Source: Mermis nigrescens
Taxonomy: Eukaryota > Nematoda > Enoplea > Mermithida > Mermithidae
Reading direction: 5' to 3'
Assembly: GCA_036768485.1 (NCBI GenBank)
Contig: JAVLUZ010000738.1
Location: 310,001-374,000, forward strand
Length of the DNA stretch: 64,000 nucleotides
Shown: piece by piece, positions 33,341 through 40,918 of the stretch
Layout of the letters: every line of letters starts with the position of its first letter
How positions within the stretch are numbered: the stretch's first letter is position 1
Notes under the pieces: generated by a model
What the model was told of the DNA's origin: nothing
Seen by the model: the letters and a program-made list of their open reading frames with translations, nothing else
Database searches by the model: none
Position numbers and translations under genes: made by a program

Positions 33341-33667
33341 ATGGCTTCCCCCGGAGAGCTTACCTACCAGCAATTTATCGTTAAACTTGTTGAAAAAGCG
33401 TGTAAACGGTTTGTCACAAATCGTGATGTTCATAGTATAGGTGCGTTTTTCTGGAGAATTGTTAATGATGAGTTTAAGGAGCAAAGAAAAGAAGAGCTCA
33501 AACGCGACGCGTTTTGGCAGTTTGCGTTAGACTTGAAGGATTGTATTCTGGAAAAGAAAATGGAACAGCTGTTCAGCATATGGCAACAGTTCAATTCAAA
33601 CGGCAAGAACCTGTTTGAAAATATGTACGATAATTGTATCTGGTACAACGTAAATTGTCTTATATAG
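33341..33667 (+). CDS. Polinton small protein, unknown
   Basis: Intact 108-residue frame starting MASPGELTYQQF. The predicted helical, charged middle (DEFKEQRKEELKRDAFWQF) is rich in aromatic residues. I do not recognise the family. It lies 40 bp after the zinc-ribbon gene and just before the integrase promoter, has its own TATA box and a purine-rich AAAACATGG start, and therefore appears to be a real expressed unit. Confidence 0.6.
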   Translation: MASPGELTYQQFIVKLVEKACKRFVTNRDVHSIGAFFWRIVNDEFKEQRKEELKRDAFWQFALDLKDCILEKKMEQLFSIWQQFNSNGKNLFENMYDNCIWYNVNCLI

Positions 33668-33675
33668 CTCCCCTT

Positions 33676-33683
33676 TATAAATA
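33676..33683 (+). promoter_or_regulatory. TATA box of the integrase gene
   Basis: CCTTTATAAATAGTAA, 31 bp before ATG 33707. Confidence 0.7.
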
Positions 33684-33706
33684 GTAATGTAGTTTTCTCA
33701 TAAAAA

Positions 33707-34765
33707 ATGGATAAAACATTGAAAAAATTGTATTATAACCCAAAAACCGGGTATACTAGTGCTGCTCAGCTTTACACTCGTGTAAAAAAGCTGCGCCCTA
33801 AAGCAAAATTTAAAGATGTAAAAGCGTGGTTAGAAAAACAGCCTACTTATACCTTACACAAACCTGCATTAAGAAAATATTCACGGAACAGGGTTCTAGT
33901 GAGCAGCATTGATGAGCAGTGGCAAGCTGATTTGGTTGATCTTCAATCACTAGCTAAGCACAATGATGGCTACAAGTACCTATTGAACTGTATAGACATT
34001 TTCTCAAAGTGTGCATGGTCTATACCCTTGAAAAGCAAGTATTCTAATGATATTGCTGAGGCTTTTAAGCATATTTTTGCACTGTCAAAGCGCAAACCAT
34101 ATAAATTGCAGACTGATGCAGGAAAAGAATTCGTGAACAAGGAATTTCAGAAATTTTTGAAATCTGAATCTGTCGACTTTTTTGTTACTAAAAGTGAAAT
34201 GAAAGCATCGGTAGTAGAGCGATTTAATCGAACGTTAAAAGAAAAGATGTGGCGCTACTTTACTAAAAAGAATACGTACAGGTATATTGATGTCTTAGAC
34301 AATCTTATGTATAATTATAATCATTCGATGCATAGAACTATAGGTACATTTCCGGCGAACGTATCATCAAAAAATGAGCAAGAAATTTTAAATAAAGCCT
34401 TTCGCATTACAAAAAAAGATACAGTATTTAGATTTGATGTTGGCGATAAAGTAAGGTTGAGTAAAGTTAAGCGCACTTTTGAAAAAGGATATTGGCCAAA
34501 TTGGACCGAAGAATTTTTTATTATTAAAGAGAGGTACGCTAGAACCCCACCAGTTTATATTTTAGAGGACCAAAAGGGCGAAAAATTGGAAGGTATTTTC
34601 TACGAACCAGAATTGCAAAAAATCAATGTTCTGACAGATGATTTATTCATTGTTGAAAAGGTTCTAAAAACTCGAAAACGTGGCAACAAAACTGATTATT
34701 TTGTTCGATGGAGAGGTTACCCGCCCAAATTTGATTCTTGGGTCCCTGATCTGATAAACGTATAG
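33707..34765 (+). CDS. Polinton integrase with chromodomain
   Basis: Intact 352-residue retroviral-type integrase that inserts the element with a 6-bp duplication. The N-terminal region leads into the core, with catalytic Asp75 (WQADLVDL), Asp137 (LQTDAGKEF) and Glu171 (SVVERFNR). These are typical spacings for the rve fold. A C-terminal chromodomain starts near residue 317 (FIVEKVLKTRKRG...YFVRWRGYPPKFDSW), which could direct insertion to methylated-histone chromatin. All key residues are present. The relative at 59115-60021 has a broken C-terminus. The gene converges on TBP across the tandem repeat. Confidence 0.95.
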   Translation: MDKTLKKLYYNPKTGYTSAAQLYTRVKKLRPKAKFKDVKAWLEKQPTYTLHKPALRKYSRNRVLVSSIDEQWQADLVDLQSLAKHNDGYKYLLNCIDIFSKCAWSIPLKSKYSNDIAEAFKHIFALSKRKPYKLQTDAGKEFVNKEFQKFLKSESVDFFVTKSEMKASVVERFNRTLKEKMWRYFTKKNTYRYIDVLDNLMYNYNHSMHRTIGTFPANVSSKNEQEILNKAFRITKKDTVFRFDVGDKVRLSKVKRTFEKGYWPNWTEEFFIIKERYARTPPVYILEDQKGEKLEGIFYEPELQKINVLTDDLFIVEKVLKTRKRGNKTDYFVRWRGYPPKFDSWVPDLINV

Positions 34766-34849
34766 TGAGCGCCATTTTAGCTGGGGAAATGCTTACAAAA
34801 AGACAAATATGCACACAAGACTCAGTTTTATTTTGCAAAGTTTTGAAAC

Positions 34850-35035
34850 TTTTTTGCATAGTTTGGGAAATTTCTTGCAGACTTTAGAAAATTTCTTGTA
34901 AAGTTTAGAAAATTTCTTGTAAAGTTTGACAAAATTTCTACATGCTTAAGCATAGGAAGTTTGCAGAGTTTGGAAATTTTCTTGCAGAGTTTGGAAAATT
35001 TCCTGCAGACTTTAGAAAATTTCTTGCAAAATTAC
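34850..35035. repeat. ~20-bp tandem repeat between integrase and TBP
   Basis: About eight imperfect copies of AGAAAATTTCTTGTAAAGTTT, with GCAGACTTT and GCAGAGTTT variants. It occupies the convergent 3' ends of integrase and TBP, and matches in inverse the array at 1510-1640. Confidence 0.85.
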
Positions 35036-35551
35036 TCAGTCGATGCGGCATTGTTGAAGCATTGATTCAACTATTTTATGTGCTATATGCAATTCATGTT
35101 CTCTTTTTGCACCCGTGAGAATCATTTTTCCACTTGTAAACAGTAAAAACGTTACATTTCTGAATTTGTATATTAGCCCAGGAAACAGTTCTACTTCATA
35201 CATGCATTTTCTTTTAACCAACTCATAAAATTTGCAAAGATTTATGCGAAATCCTAAATCAGCAGAGCCTACAAACAGCTGAGGCTGTATTTTTAGGTAA
35301 CAGGCTTGTGCATTTATTAGCTCTATAAAATGTTTTATTGCATTTTCGCCATCTTTAACTTTTTTAGCTCCTACGCATACTATTTTACCTGACTTGAATA
35401 TCAATAATGTAGCATGAGGTGGTCGATATATGATACCTGGAAATTTCTGAGGGTTATATTGTGCAGTATTTGGTAATTTTGCATATATCTCATCTAGATC
35501 AAGTGTGTCTTTAAGTGCTGCAGTGAGCACTATGTTCTGTATAGTAACCAT
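35036..35551 (-). CDS. Polinton-encoded TATA-box-binding protein (TBP) homologue
   Basis: Intact 171-residue protein covering the whole two-repeat TBP saddle, with no N-terminal extension. Repeat 1 starts TIQNIVLTA and has YNPQKFPGIIYR and LLIFKSGKIVCVGAK. Repeat 2 has VGSADLGFRI, VELFPGLIYKF and FLLFTSGKMILTGAKR. The four phenylalanines that wedge into the TATA box in known TBPs are all present (Phe37, Phe52, Phe123, Phe138). The Asn of repeat 1 (QNIV) is kept, but the matching Asn of repeat 2 is Leu (QLFV). It is divergent from the ATPase gene and has its own TATAAATA box 33 bp upstream. It lies well inside the Polinton, and a second copy is at 1108-1515. I infer that it recognises the element's own promoters. 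Confidence 0.93.
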   Translation of the reverse strand: MVTIQNIVLTAALKDTLDLDEIYAKLPNTAQYNPQKFPGIIYRPPHATLLIFKSGKIVCVGAKKVKDGENAIKHFIELINAQACYLKIQPQLFVGSADLGFRINLCKFYELVKRKCMYEVELFPGLIYKFRNVTFLLFTSGKMILTGAKREHELHIAHKIVESMLQQCRID

Positions 35552-35583
35552 TTTCTATATATACCCACCTGTTTCTTAATACA

Positions 35584-35591
35584 TATTTATA
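35584..35591 (-). promoter_or_regulatory. TATA box of the TBP gene
   Basis: The minus strand reads GGTTTATAAATATGT, 33 bp before the TBP ATG. If the encoded TBP binds it, the gene could autoregulate. Confidence 0.7.
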
Positions 35592-36017
35592 AACCATGAT
35601 TTTTCAACACCCTTTTTACTTCCCTTGTTTCTGGGCCAACAAAGTCTGGCAAGACAACTTTTGTCAGGCAATTATTAGAAAACAGAGCACACTTGTTTGA
35701 TACAAAAATTAAAAAGATTTGGTGGTGCTTTGCCGAAAATCAGCCACTGTATAGGGAAATGCAAGATGTTTCATTTATAGAAGGGTTTCCTCATTTAAGT
35801 TATTTAAAAAGTTTAGTCCAATGCCGCAACTTTTGATATTAGATGATCTAATGCAAGAAGGCAAGAGGGCAATGTTCAAATTGTACAGCTTTTAACAAGG
35901 AGATGTCATCATTGGAATATTAGCATCATTCACATTGTTCAAAATGTGTTCTTTGAAGGCCTCAGAACTTCACGCATAAACTCTGATTATATAGTCTTAT
36001 TTAAAAACCCTGCCGAT

Positions 36018-36283
36018 CACACCTGGGCGTGGGGGGGGGGGGTTTGGGGGGTATGCACCCCCAGAAACCAAAATACCCCCCCCCCAGAAATCAAAATACC
36101 CCCCAGAATTCAATTTTTGAAAATTTTTTCGTTTTTTTCGCAATTTTTTGATGCCAATGGATAGTGCTTGATGAGAACCGTCGAAAAATGGTGTTTTTAT
36201 CGCCATACCACCATTTTTAAGGCCATTTTTCGACCTTCAAAAAAATCTTGCACCCCCCAGAATTTTCTTGCTGCCCACGTATG
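36018..36283 (-). mobile_element. hAT-like MITE copy 7 inside the Polinton ATPase
   Basis: Starts CACACCTGGGC, ends GCCCACGTATG. Flanks CTGCCGAT and CTGCCAAT (36010-36017, 36284-36291). The homologous site in copy A, near 595, is empty (CCTGCTGATCAGCT on the minus strand). Confidence 0.93.
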
Positions 36284-36482
36284 CTGCCAATCAATTACAG
36301 TCACAAATTTTGTCTCGCCAACTTTATCCAACAAATTCCAAATATTTCCTAGAAGCTTATTCTGATGCTACCTCTCAGCCACATGGCTATCTCTTGATAG
36401 ATCTCACCCAAAATGCTAGAGATGAATTAAGACTTAAAACAAACATATTTAGCAAGCATCTGACTGTTTATGTAAAAAAATC

Positions 36483-36490
36483 TATAAATA
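36483..36490 (+). promoter_or_regulatory. TATA box of the small virion protein gene
   Basis: AATCTATAAATACTAA, 35 bp before ATG 36518 and inside the ATPase coding region. Copy A has TACAAATA here. Confidence 0.65.
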
Positions 36491-36517
36491 CTAATAATGA
36501 CGGTGTAACCAATAAAA

Positions 36518-36866
36518 ATGGGTAAAGAACAATTAAAACGCGATATTGTGTGCTTACACCTTCTGAGTCGAGCAAGAAAACCTCAAAGGGAGTCAATTAT
36601 AAATACTGCCAGTAAAGATCAAATACTTTGTCTCTGTGACTGTGCAAGCAATTTTTTAAATGGTAACATTCTTTTTCCGAAAAAGATATAAACAAACTTC
36701 GGAGATATGAAAATCAAATAAGACGTCTGGCAAATAATAAACAAATCAGTACAAAAGAAAGAAAAATATTATAGTACAGGACGGTGGTTTTCTTCCTCTT
36801 TTGTTAACTCCGATACTTACAATTGCAGGCAGTCTTTTAGCTGATGCAATAACAGGTAGAAAATGA
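36518..36866 (+). pseudogene. Polinton small virion core-type protein
   Basis: ATG 36518 overlaps the ATPase stop. The N-terminal part reads MGKEQLKRDIVCLHLLSRA and TASKDQILCLCDCASNFLNG. A single extra base near 36680 shifts the frame. The rest continues with a basic stretch (RRYENQIRRLANNK) and a GGFLPLLLTPILTIAGSLLAD tail, to TGA at 36866. Proteins with this layout lie beside the ATPase in many animal Polintons and resemble adenovirus-like small core proteins. That role is inferred. The stop overlaps the next ATG (ATGA). Confidence 0.75.
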
Positions 36867-37430
36867 AACATACTGAAAAAATGATTCTTATACCCGCTGA
36901 AATCCAGCGAGCGGACTAAACCTATTGATGTTGTGCTAGAGTCCTTGGATAATGAGATGCAGAAAGTGTTGAACAGCAAAAATATACCATCTGATTTAAA
37001 ACTTATAAAATATAATCAGATACTTGGCAAATTTAAGCGATTGCATGAACAGAAACAGGAACCGTACAAAGCCAATATAATTGAACATACAAAAGATGTA
37101 CTTAGCAATGATGAAATACTAACTGCTATGCCAAAAAATCAAATTCCAAAGGCTAAAATGCTTCTCCACTATATTCGTACAAACCCTTTTATTGAAATAG
37201 AGTCTGATGGTGAGCTTGTTATAGATGGGCAAAAAATTGAAGGCTCAAACATTACAGATTTAGTTAATGATTTAGCACGTGAGCGTACGAAAATAAGCAG
37301 ACATCCTGGTACAAAGGAATTGCTGAAAGTGTTGAACCGCACAAATGTCCCGCTGGAAAGTATTGGAAATAGACAAGGTAGGGAGATTTTTGCCACAGGT
37401 GATGACTTTGACTGGGACGAAAGTCTATAA
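36863..37430 (+). pseudogene. Polinton virion-operon protein, unknown function
   Basis: Starts at ATG 36863 (MKHTEKMILIPAEI). One extra C near 36903, absent in copy A, shifts the frame. The rest is an open 165-codon stretch: KPIDVVLESLDNEMQKVL, then a charged helical region, then GQKIEGSNITDLVNDLARER, KELLKVLNRTNVP and an acidic end DDFDWDESL. Proteins of this layout are common in animal Polintons, directly upstream of capsid genes. Its biochemical role is not known to me. Its last codons overlap the next gene's TATA box. Confidence 0.75.
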
Positions 37431-37433
37431 ATA
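37426..37433 (+). promoter_or_regulatory. TATA box of gene 37469
   Basis: AAGTCTATAAATACTTT, overlapping the stop codon of the previous gene, 43 bp before ATG 37469. Confidence 0.7.
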
Positions 37434-37468
37434 CTTTTCTCTCACTATTTTTTAGAAAAATTACAAAA

Positions 37469-37903
37469 ATGCATGTTCAATTTACTCCCGACAATTACAA
37501 CATTTGGCTGGAATATTATACAGGGCAGGCTGCCCAAACTGGTTATGGATTGGATGGGTTCAAGGGTATCCCATACCAGCAAGGTGGTGGTCTTGGCAGC
37601 TTTTTCCGCTCCCTATTCAGAATGGCCGTCCCTGTTTTGCAATCTATTGGTAAGCACGTTGGAAAACATGCTTTAGTTGCAGGTTCAAATATAGCATCCG
37701 ATTTGGCCCAGGGAAAACCTCTTTTTGAATCTACTAAAAAGCACTCAAAGCGAGAAGCCGCCCAACTTTTTGATGAAGCATCTCAAGCTATGCAGCATGG
37801 AGAGGGTCTTGGTAGTCGCCCAAAGTCTATAAATACTAATGCACTTGATGCGTTTTCTAAAAAACATGGCTCTCATAGACGTAAAATCTATTCCGAATAC
37901 TAA
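37469..37903 (+). CDS. Polinton small virion protein with amphipathic hydrophobic centre
   Basis: Intact 144-residue frame. Near residues 35-60 it has GIPYQQGGGLGSFFRSLFRM and then AVPVLQSIGKHVGKHALVAG, a Gly-rich hydrophobic amphipathic stretch, followed by a basic tail. Such GGGLG...FFR...L proteins occur directly before the major capsid gene in many Polintons and adintoviruses. They are thought to be minor virion components, perhaps membrane-active or core-binding. Its end overlaps the MCP start and the MCP TATA box lies within it. Confidence 0.8.
   Translation: MHVQFTPDNYNIWLEYYTGQAAQTGYGLDGFKGIPYQQGGGLGSFFRSLFRMAVPVLQSIGKHVGKHALVAGSNIASDLAQGKPLFESTKKHSKREAAQLFDEASQAMQHGEGLGSRPKSINTNALDAFSKKHGSHRRKIYSEY
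37828..37835 (+). promoter_or_regulatory. TATA box of the major capsid gene
   Basis: AAAGTCTATAAATACTAA, inside the upstream gene, 38 bp before ATG 37866. Confidence 0.7.
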
Positions 37904-39162
37904 AACTGAGTTAGACCTTTTCATGGTCCCTCCTACCCAAGTGGTAGTAAAGCGCGGCTTTTGGCATGAAATACAACCAACGCATCCCATAACTAATGAG
38001 GGACCATATGAATTTAGAATACCTCCCGATCCTCATTACCTTCAGCTAAATAAAAATTACATTTATATGCTATTAAGAATTAAAAAACCAACAGTCGCTG
38101 CAGGATCAGTAGTACCTGACTATGCACCTATCAATCTTATTAGTAAAACTTTTTTCAAGCAAGTGAAATGTTTTCTAGGAGGCCGCTTAGTCTTTGATAG
38201 CTCTGATAAATATGCATATAGATCATACTTTGAAACTGAATTAAACTACGGGTATGATGCAAAGCACTCACACTTACAGGCAGCATTATATTATCATGAT
38301 GGTGGCACTAATGTTGACACAAAAGATAGTGAATCATTCAAAAAGCGAGCTGCTATGTTTAAAGATGAAAATTTTGTAGAAGTTGCGGCTCCACTTCATA
38401 TTGATATGTTCTTGCAAGATAGGTATTTAGTCAATTTTACCGATTTTCGCTTAGAATTACACAGAAATAGTAATGCATTTGCTTTGCAGTGTTTTGAGGA
38501 TGTTAACTTAGACTTGAAAGTCTCTCAAATGAAATTTTTTGTTCGAAAAGTTGAGGTTTTGGACACAGTAAATTTAGCTCTAGAGCAAACAATGCTTTCA
38601 TACACAGCCAAATATCCTTCCTATAAGGCGCGTAGCTATCACTAACTTGCATATATCAAACCCTGCTAGGGAAACGCCAAATTATACATTGTTCACTGGT
38701 CAGCTACCTAGACGTATTGTATTTGCTTGTGTTGAAGGCAGTGCTTATCGAGGCAATCTAGCAAAATCGCCTTTCAACTTCAAACCTTTCAGCATATATG
38801 ATGCAAAAGTAACGTGTGGGGGTATAACCTACCCTGCTTACCCACTTGGCATTGCATTCAAACATGATAGGTACTTGCAAGCCTATAATCAAATGTATGA
38901 TGCACTCGATATAGGTCGTGAAGGTAATTTCATTAGCAGAGATGAATTTAAAACAAGTCACTGCTTTTTTGTATTCGACTTGACTCCCGATGCAGATGAT
39001 GGAGGGCATTGGGATCTTGCTCATGAAGGAACAACAAGCATAACTGTAAGGTTTGCTGATAATTTGCCTGATTCTGGCATAGAAATCATTATATATGCTG
39101 AATTTGATAATTTAATAATGATTGATAAAAATCGAAACACATTTCATGACTATAGTGCTTAA
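37866..39162 (+). pseudogene. Polinton major capsid protein (double jelly-roll)
   Basis: ATG 37866 (MALIDVKSIPNTKTELDLF) opens a 259-codon frame with QVVVKRGFWHEI, KQVKCFLGGRLVFDSS and YRSYFETELNYGYDAK, the usual N-terminal jelly-roll of Polinton MCPs. It ends at TAA 38643-38645, and the match continues one base later in the frame of 38647-39162. That part has FTGQLPRRIVFACVEG, SPFNFKPFSIYD, SRDEFKTSHCFFVFDLTPD and SITVRFADNLPDSG. Both halves are complete, so only the stop and shift near 38643-38647 break it. The protein forms the icosahedral shell in virus-like Polintons. Confidence 0.92.
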
Positions 39163-39164
39163 AC

Positions 39165-39590
39165 ATGAATACCATTGAAATATTCAAAATTCTTGAACAT
39201 AATATCAAAATGAATATATTTTTAGGTGTTTTTCCATTAGATCGATTGCCACCTATAAAAAACTATCCTGCAGCTCTAGTGGTTAATTTGGACAATAGCA
39301 ATGAGCCTGGCTCACACTGGGTTGCTTTGTATTTTGTAAGCAAAAAACACTGTGACTTTTATGATAGCTACGGCTTAGAGCCACCTGCGCAGTTGAAGCT
39401 TTACATTTCTAATAATGCTCTCATGTATACATACAATAATGTCCAAACACAAGGAATTTTTTCCATTAGTTACGGTCATATGTGCATCTACTTTCTGATC
39501 TACAGGAGTAATGATATTCCCTTCAAAAATATTGTTTTGTCCATGCTGACAGAAAAAATTTATAAATACTTTGATAAGCTTAAATTATAA
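39165..39590 (+). CDS. Polinton adenain-like cysteine protease, catalytic Cys replaced
   Basis: Intact 141-residue frame of the Ulp1/adenain protease type that matures capsid proteins. His51 (GSHWVAL), Asp67 (FYDSYG) and a Gln at 94 or 96 are in place. The catalytic Cys, expected directly before Gly in CGxxC, is Tyr103 (ISYGHMCIYF), codon TAC at 39471-39473. One G-to-A change from TGC would explain it. The enzyme is probably inactive although the frame is open. It starts 3 bp after the MCP stop, and I see no TATAAATA box for it. Confidence 0.88.
   Translation: MNTIEIFKILEHNIKMNIFLGVFPLDRLPPIKNYPAALVVNLDNSNEPGSHWVALYFVSKKHCDFYDSYGLEPPAQLKLYISNNALMYTYNNVQTQGIFSISYGHMCIYFLIYRSNDIPFKNIVLSMLTEKIYKYFDKLKL
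39561..39568 (+). promoter_or_regulatory. TATA box of the penton gene
   Basis: AATTTATAAATACTTT, at the end of the protease gene, 33 bp before ATG 39594. Confidence 0.7.
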
Positions 39591-39593
39591 AAA

Positions 39594-40371
39594 ATGGATA
39601 CTAAACAGTTTTATCTAACGCTTCCGAGCAATTCGCAGCAATCAAATACTGCAGCCACATTTCTTACCAATCTGCCTAGACAAATTGTATTGAATGGTGA
39701 GTGGGAGGTTGGTTTAGTAGAAATAACTTATGCAAATACATGGCACAATGTTTCCGAGGAGCAGAATATGATACAATTTTATGATATAAAAAACAATGTG
39801 CGACAAAAATTGCTTATTCCTCGAGCAAGATATTTAAATATACATGACCTCATTCAAACTATAACCAATGGTTTAAAAACGGTCAGTTTGAAAGAAAAAT
39901 TTGAATACACAGAGTACCTAAAGTTCAAATACAATGAAAATAAGAAATTTTGTCACATAGTAATTAACACTGCATACATTAAAAGCTTAAAGCTAACGAA
40001 TCATTTGATGTATATGTTGGGATTTCTTAGATAGTCAGCTTAAAAATGTAAATTATACTCTTGCACAAGAAGTGACCATAGCTGCCCACCATTCACCCGA
40101 TATGCTAGGCGGAATGCATAACTTTTACGTATATTGCGATATAGTTGAGCCTCAAATCGTTGGAAACGTTTTCGCGCAACTTTTGCAGGTTGTGAATATA
40201 GAAGGAAAATATATGGATATTGTTAATCACGCATATATTAGCCCGCATTATATACCTGTGCTCAAAAAATCATTCAATACCATTGAAGTGAACATTAAAA
40301 GTGATCAAGATCTGCCCGTACCTTTTGAATTTGGCAAGACTATCGTAAAATTGCATTTCAGACGACAGTAG
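39594..40371 (+). pseudogene. Polinton penton-like minor capsid protein
   Basis: The first segment 39594-40034 starts MDTKQFYLTLPSNSQ and has LPRQIVLNGEWEVGLVEITY and TWHNV, the standard start of the Polinton minor capsid (penton) protein. A likely one-base insertion near 40029 shifts the frame. The second segment continues with HHSPDMLGGMHNFYVYCDIV, EPQIVGNVFAQLLQVV, SPHYIPVL and FGKTIVKLHFRRQ. All family landmarks are present, so the gene is broken only at this point. It would cap the capsid vertices. Confidence 0.92.
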
Positions 40372-40373
40372 AT

Positions 40374-40381
40374 TATAAATA
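40374..40381 (+). promoter_or_regulatory. TATA box of the membrane protein gene
   Basis: GATTATAAATAGAAG, 28 bp after the start of the box to ATG 40409, the shortest spacing apart from the penton. Confidence 0.65.
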
Positions 40382-40408
40382 GAAGCAGTGCTGCTTACAT
40401 TAGAAAAG

Positions 40409-40882
40409 ATGATTTTCTTGTTAGTGCTCTTACGTTTTACATATGGGCTTGATCCATATTGTGATCATTATGTAAATGAGTCTACCATAGTTTGTCATAA
40501 TTTAGCAGACTATAATAGGCTACCTAGATCCGTTCAAAACATAATCTTGAAAGAAAGCTGTGATTTTCAAGTTTCCGATTGGAAAAATTTAACAACATGC
40601 CTGCCAAAACTCGAGTCTATGAAATTTGAGCCTGCGTGTAAAACCTGTATGAAAATTGATGAAAATTTTCGAGGAATTAATATTGAAGGAAGGTGCCTAG
40701 AAAGCAATGTAAAATGTGTGCATAAAGAAGAACTCGGTGCGATTTCTAATGAACTTTTAAGCTGTATCGCCATTTTAGTCACTCTGACCATTCTTTACAT
40801 CATTCGCTTCATAAAAAACGAAATTTTACAACATTTTACTTTACGAAAAGGCAATCCTAAATCTGTCAACATAGCTATATAG
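40409..40882 (+). CDS. Polinton type I membrane glycoprotein, unknown
   Basis: Intact 157-residue frame from ATG 40409. Residues 1-14 form a hydrophobic signal peptide (MIFLLVLLRFTYG). The ectodomain has eight Cys (18, 29, 51, 64, 77, 80, 96, 103) and two N-glycosylation sites (Asn23, Asn60). A transmembrane helix lies near 116-135, followed by a short basic tail. Copy C holds the transmembrane and tail part of a similar protein at 60365-60613 (shared NELLSCI/NEILGCI pattern). It lies last before the right TIR, with a polyadenylation-type AATAAA near 40902. A surface or entry role is possible but unproven, and no fusion peptide is evident. Confidence 0.8.
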   Translation: MIFLLVLLRFTYGLDPYCDHYVNESTIVCHNLADYNRLPRSVQNIILKESCDFQVSDWKNLTTCLPKLESMKFEPACKTCMKIDENFRGINIEGRCLESNVKCVHKEELGAISNELLSCIAILVTLTILYIIRFIKNEILQHFTLRKGNPKSVNIAI

Positions 40883-40918
40883 AGCTAACCAAATAAAAGT
40901 TTATTATTTTGCAGTGAG

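Larger units (their letters stand above)
35596..36525 (+). pseudogene. Polinton copy B packaging ATPase, broken
   Basis: Starts MIFQHPF, the typical first residues of the family. A one-base shift follows, then Walker A VSGPTKSGKTTF with all key residues, and KKIWWCFAENQPLY. The frame is damaged again around Walker B (LILDDLMQ in pieces near 35830-35860). After HHWNISII and FFEGLRTSRINSDYIVLF a MITE interrupts at 36018-36283. The C-terminus resumes LSRQLYPTNSKYF and GYLLIDLTQNARDE, and ends at 36525. It would drive DNA packaging into the capsid. The stop codon overlaps the next ATG by 8 bp. Confidence 0.92.

Noticed and set aside
35036..35551. Reading the TBP gene as the host's own TBP
   Set aside because: It is enclosed by Polinton genes and TIRs, lacks introns and the usual N-terminal region, differs at conserved host positions (second-repeat Asn), and has a second Polinton-linked copy at 1108-1515.
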